Positions 1-8,442 of a stretch of 64,000 bases of DNA are shown here, one piece after another; the first letter of the stretch is position 1; every line of letters starts with the position of its first letter. The notes beneath the pieces were generated by a model. The model did not search any database. It was not told the DNA's origin and saw nothing but the letters and a program-made list of their open reading frames with translations. This DNA comes from Solobacterium sp. (GTDB lineage: Bacteria; Bacillota_I; Bacilli_A; Erysipelotrichales; Erysipelotrichaceae). The stretch covers positions 47,138 to 111,137 of the forward strand of contig JAFRJJ010000077.1 of the NCBI GenBank assembly GCA_017432325.1, written 5' to 3'. The position numbers and the translations under genes were made by a program.

Positions 1-718
1 CGCATGTATGAATATGATGACACTTCAGGAAACAGAACCGGAATATATTCCGCCGGTCAGGACAGTACAGCCGGCAGCGAAACCGGAACCTGTTAAAGCA
101 GTACCTGAAGTGAGACCGGAAGAAATAAAACCGGTACTGGCAGATGAACAGTCATATTCCGGTGCCGAGGATGATACAGCCGCACCATTGCCTGAAATGC
201 CTGCACCTGTATCTGCTCCGGCAGAACCGGATGAGCATGAATTGAGTGTTGAAGAAGTTCTCAATCTGCTGCTGCAGAGCGACAAGCAATCTAAAACCGA
301 AGATCAGGCAAAACTGTCACCGCTGATCAACAGTATGCAGATGAACAGATATCTGAATAACCTCAGAAGCTGCACAGTCGCGGCCAGCGGAAAAAATACG
401 ATCCTGTTTACAAGCAGTATGCCTGCGATCGTAAATCGTATCAATGATGCTGTATATAACAGGGAACTGTATGAATATCTGAAAGACTTTATTCATATCG
501 ATAAAATGCCTTTCGCTGCAGAAGAACAGCTGTATTCAGAAGCGGTAAAGGAATTTATCAGCCGCAGAAAATCAGGTACATTGCCTGAGATCAGGCCGAT
601 TACGAAATATTCCGAAGAAGCGGAACAAAAAGAAGATGAGAAACCGGACCTCGAACAGCAGCTGATCCAGCTGTTTGGTTCAGATCTGGTACAGATTATT
701 GATGAAGGAGGCAAATAG
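1..718 (+). CDS. dnaX: DNA polymerase III subunit gamma/tau, C-terminal part (5' end outside window)
   Basis: The reading frame is open from the left edge (codons start at base 2) and ends at TAG 716-718, so only the C-terminal region is present. The ATPase domain with its Walker motifs lies outside the window. What is seen is a Pro/Glu-rich low-complexity linker (about residues 15-75) followed by a compact alpha/beta region ending in an acidic tail, as in the tau C-terminal domains that contact the polymerase. The name rests mainly on context: the gene is followed one base later by ybaB and then recR, the conserved dnaX-ybaB-recR order of Bacillota. The sequence itself has no diagnostic motif, so identity is inferred from synteny and composition. 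Confidence 0.8.
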   Translation, partial: ACMNMMTLQETEPEYIPPVRTVQPAAKPEPVKAVPEVRPEEIKPVLADEQSYSGAEDDTAAPLPEMPAPVSAPAEPDEHELSVEEVLNLLLQSDKQSKTEDQAKLSPLINSMQMNRYLNNLRSCTVAASGKNTILFTSSMPAIVNRINDAVYNRELYEYLKDFIHIDKMPFAAEEQLYSEAVKEFISRRKSGTLPEIRPITKYSEEAEQKEDEKPDLEQQLIQLFGSDLVQIIDEGGK

Positions 719-719
719 G

Positions 720-1028
720 ATGGATTTTTCCAAATTAATGGAACAAGCTCAGATGATGCAGAATCAGATGGGCAAACTTGAAGAACAGCTCAACAACACG
801 ATCTACGAAGGAAACAACGGCGGAAAGAACGGTGTCACCATTAAAATCAATGGTACATATGCAGTAGAAGAAGTAGAGATCGGAGAAGACCTTCTTGAAA
901 AAGACAACAAGGAAATGCTCCAGGATATGATCATGATCGCAATGAATGCCGCAGTAACAAAGGCATCAGATGACAGAGAAAGAAAACTGGGATCCGTAAC
1001 ACAGGGACTGAAGATCCCGGGGATGTGA
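720..1028 (+). CDS. ybaB: YbaB/EbfC family nucleoid-associated protein
   Basis: This is a 102-residue protein starting MDFSKLMEQAQMMQNQM, the typical helical N terminus of the YbaB/EbfC family. The family forms tweezer-like dimers that bind DNA and is usually encoded between dnaX and recR, as here. The start at 720 is chosen because GAAGGAGG ends five bases upstream and the ATG follows the dnaX stop by one base; a longer frame starting at 675 would lie inside dnaX. The stop TGA at 1026-1028 is three bases before the recR ATG, so the three genes are probably translationally coupled. The central GVTIKINGTY and VEEVEIGEDLL strands match the family's beta core. Confidence 0.93.
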   Translation: MDFSKLMEQAQMMQNQMGKLEEQLNNTIYEGNNGGKNGVTIKINGTYAVEEVEIGEDLLEKDNKEMLQDMIMIAMNAAVTKASDDRERKLGSVTQGLKIPGM

Positions 1029-1031
1029 TTG

Positions 1032-1628
1032 ATGTATCCAGCAAGTCTGCAGAGACTGATTGAAAGTTTCCGAATGCTGCCGGGTGTCGGCGAAAAAACT
1101 GCCGAACGCTATGCATTGATGATCTGTGAAGCAGATGAGATCGATGTACGCAACTTTGCCGGCGCAATGATCGATGTCAGGGAAAAACTGACACATTGCA
1201 GGATCTGCGGAAATCTTTCAGAATCACAGGAATGTGAGATCTGCAGTGATCACAGCCGGAATCACCGTCAGATCCTTGTCGTACAGTCTGCGAAAGATGT
1301 GATCGCAGTTGAACGTACAGGAGAATTCCACGGTGTATATCATGTTCTGAACGGCTTGATCTCTACCAGCAAAGGTATTATGCCTGACGATCTGAATATT
1401 GATTCTCTGGTAGAGCGCAGTAAAGAATGTGATGAGATTATTCTGGCTACTAGTGCTACTATGGACGGTGAGACAACAGCGATGTATCTGGACAGACTGC
1501 TGAAGGACAGTAATCCGGGTCTGCTTGTCACAAGAATCGCGCATGGCCTCCCTTCCGGAGGAATGCTGGACTATGCTGATGAAATTACATTGTCACATGC
1601 ATTGTCTGACCGAAGAAAAATGGGATAA
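1032..1628 (+). CDS. recR: Recombination mediator RecR
   Basis: This 198-residue protein has the normal RecR length and order: an N-terminal helix-hairpin-helix (about residues 5-35, RMLPGVGEKTAERYA), a four-cysteine zinc finger (CRICGN...CEIC, about residues 56-71) and a Toprim domain beginning near ILVVQSAKDVIAVE. RecR acts with RecO (and RecF) to load RecA on gapped or broken DNA. The ATG at 1032 is preferred over TTG at 1029 because it begins MYPASLQRLIESF, the usual family start. It lies immediately after ybaB, and fhs follows by 14 bases with its own GGAG site. Confidence 0.95.
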   Translation: MYPASLQRLIESFRMLPGVGEKTAERYALMICEADEIDVRNFAGAMIDVREKLTHCRICGNLSESQECEICSDHSRNHRQILVVQSAKDVIAVERTGEFHGVYHVLNGLISTSKGIMPDDLNIDSLVERSKECDEIILATSATMDGETTAMYLDRLLKDSNPGLLVTRIAHGLPSGGMLDYADEITLSHALSDRRKMG

Positions 1629-1642
1629 GGAGTGATTTATTT

Positions 1643-3310
1643 ATGAACAACGATCTGCGTATCGCACAAGCATCAGAACTGAAAGACATTAGATTAATTG
1701 CAGAAAAAGCAGGAATCAAAGAAGAAGCACTTGAACCTTATGGAAAGAACAAGGCAAAAGTAGCTCTTACTGAAATGGATCGTCTCAAGGACCGTCCGAA
1801 CGGAAAACTGATCCTCGTAACTGCGATTAACCCGACTCCTGCAGGAGAAGGAAAATCTACAACAACGATCGGTCTGGCAGACGGACTCAGCAGGATCGGA
1901 AAGAACACGATGGCATGCCTTCGTGAACCTTCACTGGGACCTGTCTTCGGACTGAAGGGCGGAGCTACAGGCGGCGGATATGCTCAGGTCATCCCGATGG
2001 AAGAGATCAACCTTCATTTCACAGGTGACATGCATGCAATCACAACATGCAACAACCTGATCGCTGCAGTATTGGATAATTCACTTTATCAGGGCAACCT
2101 CCTGAACATTGACCCGGAGCGTGTCACATGGAAACGCTGTCTGGATATGAATGACCGTACCCTGCGAAACATCACGATTGCGCAGGAAAAGAAAGTAAAC
2201 GGCATTGAACGTAAGGATGGATTTGTCATCACTGTCGCTACTGAAGTTATGGCAATTCTCTGTCTGTCCAAAGACCTGAAGGATTTCCAGGAAAGGATCG
2301 GCAGATGCATCGTTGCATATACATATGAAGGAAAGCCTGTTACAGTCAAAGATCTTGGTGTTGACGGCGCAGCAGCAGTTGTTATGAAAGAAGCGATCAA
2401 GCCGAACCTTGTTCAGACACTGGAACATACACCAGTTCTGATCCATGGCGGACCGTTCGCTAATATCGCACACGGATGCAATTCTGTCATTGCTACAAAA
2501 ATGGCATTAAAACTTGCAGACTATGTTGTTACAGAAGCAGGCTTCGGCGCTGACCTCGGTGCTGAAAAGTTCCTGGATATCAAGTGCAGACTGGCCGAAT
2601 TAAAGCCGGATACAGTCGTTATCGTTGCGACGATCCGCGCGCTGAAGATGCATGGCGGAGTTGAAAAGGAAAACCTCGCTGCTCCGAATGTTGAAGCAAT
2701 GCTGAACGGCGCAGGCAACCTTGCGAAGCACATCGAATCGATCAAACAGTTCGGCGTACCTTATGTTGTCGCAATCAACAAGTTCAGCTCTGACTCACCG
2801 GAAGAAGTTGCTGCTCTGATGAAATGGTGCAGTGACAACGGACACCCTGTTGAAGAGAGTGACGGATGGGCAAAAGGCGGCGAAGGAACGATCGACCTCG
2901 CGAATACAGTCGTCAAGATGTGTGAAGCAGAAAACCACTATGCTCCGATCTATGATGTAAACGATACGATCCAGAATAAGATCACTGCGATCTCCAAAAA
3001 GATCTACGGCGCAACAGATGTTGAATTCTCTGAAGAAGCTCTGGAAAAGATAAAGATCTATATTACGAACGGCTGGGACAGAATGCCTGTCTGCATGGCC
3101 AAGACTCCGCTTTCCCTGACTGATGACGCAAAGATCAAGGGACGTCCGGCAGAATTCACGATCCATGTCAGAGATCTCAGCATCTCTGCAGGTGCAGGAT
3201 TTGTTGTCGCATATACAGGCAGCGTCCTGACAATGCCCGGACTTCCGAAAGATCCTGCAGCCCTGCATATGGGTGTTGATGAAAACGGCGAAAGCTACGG
3301 TATCTTCTGA
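1643..3310 (+). CDS. fhs: Formate--tetrahydrofolate ligase
   Basis: A 555-residue protein of full family length. It forms 10-formyl-THF from formate, THF and ATP, supplying one-carbon units for purines and initiator fMet-tRNA. The P-loop-like segment TPAGEGKSTTTIGL is near residues 64-77 and is characteristic of the family. Other family blocks are CLREPSLGPVFG, GGATGGGYAQVIPMEEINLH, and FGADLGAEKF near the middle. The gene follows recR by 14 bases with AAGGAGTG as ribosome binding site, so it may be read from the dnaX transcript. No terminator is visible before the next gene at 3330. Nothing is missing from the recognised motifs. Confidence 0.97.
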   Translation: MNNDLRIAQASELKDIRLIAEKAGIKEEALEPYGKNKAKVALTEMDRLKDRPNGKLILVTAINPTPAGEGKSTTTIGLADGLSRIGKNTMACLREPSLGPVFGLKGGATGGGYAQVIPMEEINLHFTGDMHAITTCNNLIAAVLDNSLYQGNLLNIDPERVTWKRCLDMNDRTLRNITIAQEKKVNGIERKDGFVITVATEVMAILCLSKDLKDFQERIGRCIVAYTYEGKPVTVKDLGVDGAAAVVMKEAIKPNLVQTLEHTPVLIHGGPFANIAHGCNSVIATKMALKLADYVVTEAGFGADLGAEKFLDIKCRLAELKPDTVVIVATIRALKMHGGVEKENLAAPNVEAMLNGAGNLAKHIESIKQFGVPYVVAINKFSSDSPEEVAALMKWCSDNGHPVEESDGWAKGGEGTIDLANTVVKMCEAENHYAPIYDVNDTIQNKITAISKKIYGATDVEFSEEALEKIKIYITNGWDRMPVCMAKTPLSLTDDAKIKGRPAEFTIHVRDLSISAGAGFVVAYTGSVLTMPGLPKDPAALHMGVDENGESYGIF

Positions 3311-3329
3311 TCGATTGGAATAACAGTTT

Positions 3330-4241
3330 ATGAGTTCAATAGCTTATGTGACGGACACAAATATGATCGAATATCATCGCCTTTGCGGTACAAGGGAGAT
3401 GAATTTCTGGCGTCTTTCCAGCAAGAAAGACTTTAAGGACTTCCGGAAAGGGGACTTACTGTTTTTCTATGCGCGCGGAAAGCACAGAAGAAAGAAAGGA
3501 TTTGTGGGCTACGCGCATTATGTGAGAACTCATAAACTGTCTATCAGACAGATGTGGAAACGGTACGGAACAAGCAACGGGTATGACAATATGAAAGCTT
3601 TGGAGGATGCGATCTTCAAGGCAGCCAAAGACCGTCCTGTACCGGAGAAAATGAACTGTCTTTATCTGACAGACGCGGTATTCTTTCAGAGCCCTGTATA
3701 TCCTGAAGAAGTCGGACTGCAGATCAGTGAAAATCTGGAAAGCTTCTGCTATCTGGATCAGGATGATCCGCAGACAACTGTCCGGATCCTCCGGAAGGCG
3801 GAAGAAAACGGAATCGACCTCTGGAGCGCAAGCCAGTCATTCGAACCGGAAAACATATTCCGGCAGGATGAATTCCGTCATAATCTGGCTTTGATCTCAA
3901 CAGTTATCGGAAAAGAAGGCTGGAATCAGAAAGAAACAATGAGGGCAGCGAAGCTTGCCCAGGCAAAGGTTTCCGAAGAGGGATGGGAGTACATCCGCAA
4001 CAGCAGGACAGACTGTCTGAAGCTGACGAAAGACGGTGCAGTGATCGCAGTGCCGTTTATATCTCAGACAAAGAACCGACAGCTGAGGGTTGCCGAACTG
4101 ATCGGAAAAATAGAATTATATCGACTCTATCTAAAAGCTGCGGGCGGTTTTGCGGAAAACATCACATTTGAAATATTGTATGAAACCGAGCCGCGGGATG
4201 TACTGCAGCTTGTAGAAAGCTTAAACAATGAAAGATTATGA
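3330..4241 (+). CDS. Conserved protein with EVE/PUA-like N-terminal domain
   Basis: I do not recognise this 303-residue protein as a named family. Its N-terminal part (about 20-150) runs MNFWRLSSKKDFKDF, then GDLLFFYARG and KGFVGYAHYV. That pattern (aromatic start, a strand with GDxxxFY, then a strand with a GxG-type turn) resembles EVE, ASCH and YTH domains, which bind modified bases in RNA or DNA. The second half (about 180-303) contains a mixed alpha/beta region with no motif I can name. It follows fhs by 19 bases and its last 14 bases overlap the start of mnmG. A role near tRNA or nucleic-acid modification would fit but is inference. A domain search would settle the family. Confidence 0.6.
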   Translation: MSSIAYVTDTNMIEYHRLCGTREMNFWRLSSKKDFKDFRKGDLLFFYARGKHRRKKGFVGYAHYVRTHKLSIRQMWKRYGTSNGYDNMKALEDAIFKAAKDRPVPEKMNCLYLTDAVFFQSPVYPEEVGLQISENLESFCYLDQDDPQTTVRILRKAEENGIDLWSASQSFEPENIFRQDEFRHNLALISTVIGKEGWNQKETMRAAKLAQAKVSEEGWEYIRNSRTDCLKLTKDGAVIAVPFISQTKNRQLRVAELIGKIELYRLYLKAAGGFAENITFEILYETEPRDVLQLVESLNNERL

Positions 4242-6102
4242 AATTATAGTCATCGGAGGAGGCCATGCCGGAATTGAAGCCGCGTTGGCCTCTGCCCGTT
4301 TAAAAAAGAAAACGCTTCTGCTGACGCTGAGCATTTCCAATATCGGCAAGATGCCATGCAATCCGTCTGTCGGCGGACCGGCAAAAGGGATCGTTGTCAG
4401 GGAAATAGATGCTCTGGGAGGGCAGATGCCGATCACTGCAGACCGTACAGCGCTGCAGTTTAAAATGCTGAACATTGCGAAAGGACCCGGTGTCCGTGCT
4501 TTAAGAGTTCAGTCGGATAAACTTGCTTATTCGGAAATGATGCAGGATGTCTGCCTGCATCAGGAAAACCTGACAGTTCTTGAAGCGATGGCAGTTCATC
4601 TCGATACCGAGAACAACAGAGTAACCGGGGTAACACTGTCTGACGGCAGCAGGATCACTTCTGAGATCGTCATACTGACAACAGGCACATACATGGCCGG
4701 CGTCAATATGATCTCTGATGAAGTGAAGGAAGGCGGACCGGATCTTGAAAAAACAACACCGGACCTGTCTGCGTCTCTGAGAGAAGCAGGGCTGAGAACG
4801 TTCCGTCTGAAAACGGGAACACCTCCGCGTGTACTGACTTCAAGCATTGACTTCTCAAAGACATCCCTGGAACCCGGAACAGACGCGTTTCTGAGATTTT
4901 CGGAAACGACAAAGTCGATCCTTCCCTTTGAAAAGCAGGTTCCCTGCTACATGACTCATACAACAGCTGAAACGCATGAGATCATCATGAAGAACCTGAA
5001 CCGTTCCAGCATGTATTCGGGAGTCGTGAAAGGTGTCGGACCGAGATACTGCCCGTCGATCGAAGATAAGCTTGTCAGGTTTGCTGATAAGCCGAGGCAT
5101 CTTCTGTTCCTGGAACCGGAATCATTAAGGATGGATACGACATATGTTCAAGGCTTTTCAACATCGCTTCCAAGAGATGTACAGGAAGCCATGACACATA
5201 CACTTCCGGGATTTGAGCACTGCATCATCAAGAAGTATGCCTATGCGATCGAATATGATGCTGTTGATCCGATCCAGATGAAGCCTTCTCTGGAATCCAA
5301 GATCATTGAAAACCTGTTTACCGCAGGTCAGGTCAACGGAACATCCGGATATGAAGAGGCAGCCGGACAGGGCATCCTGGCAGGGATCAATGCCGCAAGA
5401 AAACTGGACGGGAAAGCTCCGCTCGTATTCCGCAGAGATGAATCTTATCTCGGTGTGCTGATCGATGATCTGACGACCAAAGGAACTGCAGAGCCGTACA
5501 GACTGCTGACCTCCAGAGCGGAATTCAGACTTCTGCTGAGACATGACAACGCACAGGAGCGTCTGATCGAATACGGATATGAGACAGGTCTTGTCAGTGA
5601 AGAGAGATTCAATGAATATCTTCAGAAGATGGAACAGCTGAACAACATCAAACAGAAACTGGAAGATACCGGTTTTCTGCTTGATGATCCGAAGACAAAA
5701 GAATACCTGGAATCTGTCGGTTACAGCAGTGATGAACACCGCGGCGTATCAGGGATCGATCTGCTGAAACGTCCGGGTGTTACATCAGAAGGTCTGCTTG
5801 ACTGCATTGGCGAAGCAGCTGATCACGAGCTGCTCGAAAAGGTAGACATTGATATAAAATATAGTGGATATATCGCAAAGGCAAAGCGTGAAGCAAATAA
5901 ACTTGCCCAGATGGAACAGCAGGTACTGGGAACAGACTTTGATTATGATCAGGTCGACAATCTGTCCCTGGAGGGCAGGCAGAAACTGATGAAGTTCAAG
6001 CCTGCAACAATGGGCCAAGCATCCAGAATATCCGGTGTCAATCCGGCTGATCTGGCAGTACTTGCGATCACAATCAGACAAGGCAAAGGAAAGAGGGCGT
6101 AA
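4228..6102 (+). CDS. mnmG: tRNA uridine-5-carboxymethylaminomethyl modification enzyme MnmG (GidA)
   Basis: A 624-residue protein of standard MnmG length. It begins with the FAD dinucleotide-binding fold, IVIGGGHAGIEAALASARL (residues 6-24), and carries the family blocks MPCNPSVGGPAKG and RLKTGTPPR. A second FAD contact, FTAGQVNGTSGYEEAAGQG, lies near residue 370, and a C-terminal helical domain binds MnmE. With MnmE (encoded at 34658) it installs the cmnm5 group on wobble uridine 34 of certain tRNAs, using 5,10-methylene-THF and glycine or ammonium. The start overlaps the preceding gene by 14 bases. mnmE and mnmG are 30 kb apart here, not adjacent as in Bacillus. Confidence 0.97.
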   Translation: MKDYEIIVIGGGHAGIEAALASARLKKKTLLLTLSISNIGKMPCNPSVGGPAKGIVVREIDALGGQMPITADRTALQFKMLNIAKGPGVRALRVQSDKLAYSEMMQDVCLHQENLTVLEAMAVHLDTENNRVTGVTLSDGSRITSEIVILTTGTYMAGVNMISDEVKEGGPDLEKTTPDLSASLREAGLRTFRLKTGTPPRVLTSSIDFSKTSLEPGTDAFLRFSETTKSILPFEKQVPCYMTHTTAETHEIIMKNLNRSSMYSGVVKGVGPRYCPSIEDKLVRFADKPRHLLFLEPESLRMDTTYVQGFSTSLPRDVQEAMTHTLPGFEHCIIKKYAYAIEYDAVDPIQMKPSLESKIIENLFTAGQVNGTSGYEEAAGQGILAGINAARKLDGKAPLVFRRDESYLGVLIDDLTTKGTAEPYRLLTSRAEFRLLLRHDNAQERLIEYGYETGLVSEERFNEYLQKMEQLNNIKQKLEDTGFLLDDPKTKEYLESVGYSSDEHRGVSGIDLLKRPGVTSEGLLDCIGEAADHELLEKVDIDIKYSGYIAKAKREANKLAQMEQQVLGTDFDYDQVDNLSLEGRQKLMKFKPATMGQASRISGVNPADLAVLAITIRQGKGKRA

Positions 6103-6104
6103 TT

Positions 6105-6737
6105 ATGAGATATGAAGAAGTAGTATCCAATGTATGTGTTTACGGATTTGATGAATCAGTACGCGGTTCAAAATATCCCATGGCAACAGATCTCAGCAAG
6201 GTCAGTGAAGAAGTTACAGAACGGACACTGAAACTCGCAAACGCTCCTGCAGGAAGCGGACACGATAACTTCCTGAACGGTGTGATCGTACAGTTTGATC
6301 TGACATTTACAAACAAAGCATGGGTTGAAGCTGAACGGTATCATTTTCTGGATTTTGTCAGCTCACAGTCGACTATGCACAGGATCACGAAGTTTGATCT
6401 TGACCGGGCATATATTGAATATACGGATCCCAGGATCATTGAGATCATGAAAGAAAAAACCAAGGAATACAATGATCTGCAGAATGATATCAAGAGACTC
6501 CAGGAAGAAGGCAAAGACACCGGGACCCTGATGTCGGTAGCTGCGGAAAAATATCTTGAGATCCTCTATTCTAATCCTGCCGGGTTTAAACTGACAGCAC
6601 GCATGACGACGAATTACCGTCAGCTGAAAACGATCTATGCGCAGAGAAAAAATCACCGCCTGCCTGAGTGGCGCGCATTCTGTGAATGGATCGAGACATT
6701 GCCGAATGCAGACTTTATTACAAAAACGATGCGATGA
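6105..6737 (+). CDS. Conserved protein of unknown function between mnmG and rsmG
   Basis: A 210-residue soluble protein with no signal peptide or membrane segment. It is rich in well-ordered, charged and aromatic segments: GSGHDNFLNGVIVQFDLTF, AERYHFLDFVSSQSTMHR, then a helical charged insertion (about 120-145), then RMTTNYRQLKTIYAQRKNHR and LPEWRAFCEWI near the end. The last part loosely recalls flavin-dependent thymidylate synthase (ThyX) in having an R/H-rich stretch after a Q/S/T-rich helix, but the ThyX signature RHRxxSxxxxSxR is not present. I therefore do not name it so. The start follows the mnmG stop by two bases and a good terminator follows at 6746, so it is the last gene of that unit. 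Confidence 0.8.
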   Translation: MRYEEVVSNVCVYGFDESVRGSKYPMATDLSKVSEEVTERTLKLANAPAGSGHDNFLNGVIVQFDLTFTNKAWVEAERYHFLDFVSSQSTMHRITKFDLDRAYIEYTDPRIIEIMKEKTKEYNDLQNDIKRLQEEGKDTGTLMSVAAEKYLEILYSNPAGFKLTARMTTNYRQLKTIYAQRKNHRLPEWRAFCEWIETLPNADFITKTMR

Positions 6738-6745
6738 AGAGAAAT

Positions 6746-6779
6746 AAGGATATCAAAAGTGATTTATGATATCCTTTTT
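6746..6779 (+). terminator. Rho-independent terminator after the mnmG unit
   Basis: A 10-bp perfect stem (AAGGATATCA at 6746-6755 with TGATATCCTT at 6767-6776), an 11-base loop and a run of T directly after. It lies nine bases after the stop of the gene ending at 6737. Confidence 0.8.
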
Positions 6780-6798
6780 GATGCGCTTTTACGAAAAA

Positions 6799-6823
6799 TT
6801 GTGGAAAACTTTTTTCTCCACAA
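6799..6823. other. Inverted repeat with DnaA-box-like half sites
   Basis: TTGTGGA (6799-6805) and TCCACAA (6817-6823) form a perfect 7-bp inverted repeat around an 11-base T-rich centre. The left half, read on the minus strand, is TTTTCCACA (6800-6808), which fits the degenerate DnaA-box consensus TTWTNCACA; the right half, TTCTCCACA (6814-6822), differs at one position. There is no T run, so it is not a normal terminator. Adjacent sequence is AT-rich. A role in DnaA binding is inference. Confidence 0.4.
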
Positions 6824-6854
6824 TAAATAAAAACACTGTGATCGGTATAACGTC

Positions 6855-6883
6855 TTTCAGGCGGTCTGATCTGATGGTAAAAT
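6855..6883 (+). promoter_or_regulatory. Possible promoter for rsmG-noc-soj-parB
   Basis: TAAAAT at 6878-6883 is a good -10 element 18 bases before the rsmG start. The best -35 at 17-bp spacing is the weak TTTCAG (6855-6860). A promoter is expected here because a terminator precedes. Confidence 0.4.
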
Positions 6884-6901
6884 AGACAACACGGAGCAAT
6901 T

Positions 6902-7642
6902 ATGCAGATTGAAGAACTGGAAAAACACGCAGTGGACCTGGGTATTTCATGGGATGATACTATGAAGAGCCGCCTGATCAGATATGCGGAGCTTTTAAAA
7001 GAGTGGAATCAGAAAATGAATCTGACTGCGGTCGATGAACCTGAAATGGTATATGAAAAACATTTCCTTGATTGTATGCTTCCACTGCAGGTTCATTTCC
7101 CGGGAAATAAAATATGTGATGTTGGTTCCGGTGCCGGATTTCCGGGAATGGTATTTGCAATAGCCGATCCGGATCTGCAGGCAACGCTCGTAGAACCTAC
7201 AGGAAAACGATGCCGTTTTCTGGAAGAAGTGATCAAAGAACTTGATCTGAAGAATGTAACGGTACTGAATGAACGCGCTGAAGAACATGTCATGAAGTTC
7301 AGGGCGTATTATGATGTAGTATGTGCCAGGGCAGTTGCGGGTCTGCCGGTATTGGCAGAGCTCTGTATTCCTCTGGTCCGCAAAGACGGTATTTTCCTTG
7401 CAATGAAGGGCGATAAAGGCCTTGAAGAAGCAATCGAAGGTACATTTGCCGTCAAAACACTCGGATGCAGGGAAAGCGGAACGATCATGCAGAATCTGCC
7501 TGATGGTTCGGAAAGGGTGCTGCTGGTATACAGAAAAGAAAAGGATACGCCTGAACAGTATCCCAGACCTTATGCAAAGATTCGAAAAAACCACTTGGGA
7601 GCAGGAAGTAAAAATGAGAAACACAGGAAAGGGTTTATTTGA
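6902..7642 (+). CDS. rsmG: 16S rRNA (guanine527-N7)-methyltransferase RsmG (GidB)
   Basis: A 246-residue class I SAM-dependent methyltransferase. It methylates N7 of G527 in the 530 loop of 16S rRNA. The family pattern is seen in order: KEWNQKMNLTAV near residue 35, then EKHFLDCML, then the SAM-binding CDVGSGAGFPGMVFAI (about 70-85). Next come LVEPTGKRCRFLEEV and the VCARAVAGLPVLAEL segment. The C terminus overlaps the next gene, noc, by 29 bases in another frame. The GGAG near 6894 is a short but adequate ribosome binding site. Position before the partition genes matches the oriC region of many Bacillota. Confidence 0.96.
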   Translation: MQIEELEKHAVDLGISWDDTMKSRLIRYAELLKEWNQKMNLTAVDEPEMVYEKHFLDCMLPLQVHFPGNKICDVGSGAGFPGMVFAIADPDLQATLVEPTGKRCRFLEEVIKELDLKNVTVLNERAEEHVMKFRAYYDVVCARAVAGLPVLAELCIPLVRKDGIFLAMKGDKGLEEAIEGTFAVKTLGCRESGTIMQNLPDGSERVLLVYRKEKDTPEQYPRPYAKIRKNHLGAGSKNEKHRKGFI

Positions 7643-8420
7643 TTTTCTGGACCGTGATAAGACCGGACAGGTGATTAAAATAGACATCAATGAAATACAG
7701 CCATCCAGATATCAGCCGAGACTGAATTTTGATGAAAAAGCGCTGGATGAACTGACTGCTTCGATCCGCGTCAACGGACTGATCCAGCCGATCGCTGTCC
7801 GTCAGGCGGAAAACGGATATGAGATCATTGCCGGAGAACGGCGTTATCGCGCATGCAAAAAAGCGGGCCTGAAAGAGGTTCCCTGCTACCTGCTTTCACC
7901 AAATGAAGGTCAGGCTGCGGAGATGGCTCTGATCGAGAACATCCAGCGTGAAGATCTGACTGCAGTGGAAGAGGCTAAGTCTTATGTAGAGATCATGCGT
8001 CAGACCGGCATGACACAGGAACAGGTTGCCGAGCGCGTCGGCAAATCACAGTCATCCGTAGCGAATAAGATCAGGCTTCTGAACCTTCCGGAACATATCC
8101 AGGATGCGGTTGCTGAGAAAAGGATCAGTGAGCGCCATGCAAGGGCATTGCTCGGCCTTCCGGAAGAAAAACAGGAAAAAGCATACGAACATATTATTGA
8201 TAAGGGCCTGAACGTACGGCAGACAGAAAGCTATATTGAAAGTCTTACTGCGAAAAAACCGCCGCGCAGAAAAACAAAGGGATTTACCAGAAACGCCCGT
8301 ATTGCGCTGAATTCCGTGAATCAGTGTATTCAGATGATCCGCAAGATGGGAATCGATGTCAGCACTGATGTCGAAGAAACAGATCAGGATACACGGATTA
8401 TTATCAAGATACCGAAATGA
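7614..8420 (+). CDS. noc: ParB-like nucleoid occlusion protein Noc
   Basis: A 268-residue ParB/Noc family protein. It starts at 7614, where AGGAAG precedes the ATG by five bases; the frame extends upstream but only inside rsmG. Order of parts: NEIQPSRYQPR and the ParB/sulfiredoxin-like CTPase core with GERRYRACKKAG and ENIQREDL (about residues 25-120), then a helix-turn-helix (TQEQVAERVGKSQSSVANKIRL, about 130-150), then a Lys/Arg-rich C-terminal dimerisation part. Noc binds its sites, spreads with CTP and blocks division over the nucleoid. Calling it Noc and not a second ParB rests on position before soj-parB and on the Bacillus order, not on a unique motif. Confidence 0.8.
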   Translation: MRNTGKGLFDFLDRDKTGQVIKIDINEIQPSRYQPRLNFDEKALDELTASIRVNGLIQPIAVRQAENGYEIIAGERRYRACKKAGLKEVPCYLLSPNEGQAAEMALIENIQREDLTAVEEAKSYVEIMRQTGMTQEQVAERVGKSQSSVANKIRLLNLPEHIQDAVAEKRISERHARALLGLPEEKQEKAYEHIIDKGLNVRQTESYIESLTAKKPPRRKTKGFTRNARIALNSVNQCIQMIRKMGIDVSTDVEETDQDTRIIIKIPK

Positions 8421-8442
8421 CCTGGGGAGATAGAAATAGATT

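Noticed and set aside
6105..6737. Flavin-dependent thymidylate synthase (thyX)
   Set aside because: The RHRxxSxxxxSxR signature is absent; only vague resemblance in the C-terminal half.
7422..8420. Longer Noc starting at 7422
   Set aside because: The extra N-terminal part lies inside rsmG in another frame and has no similarity to ParB; the ATG at 7614 has a proper ribosome binding site.
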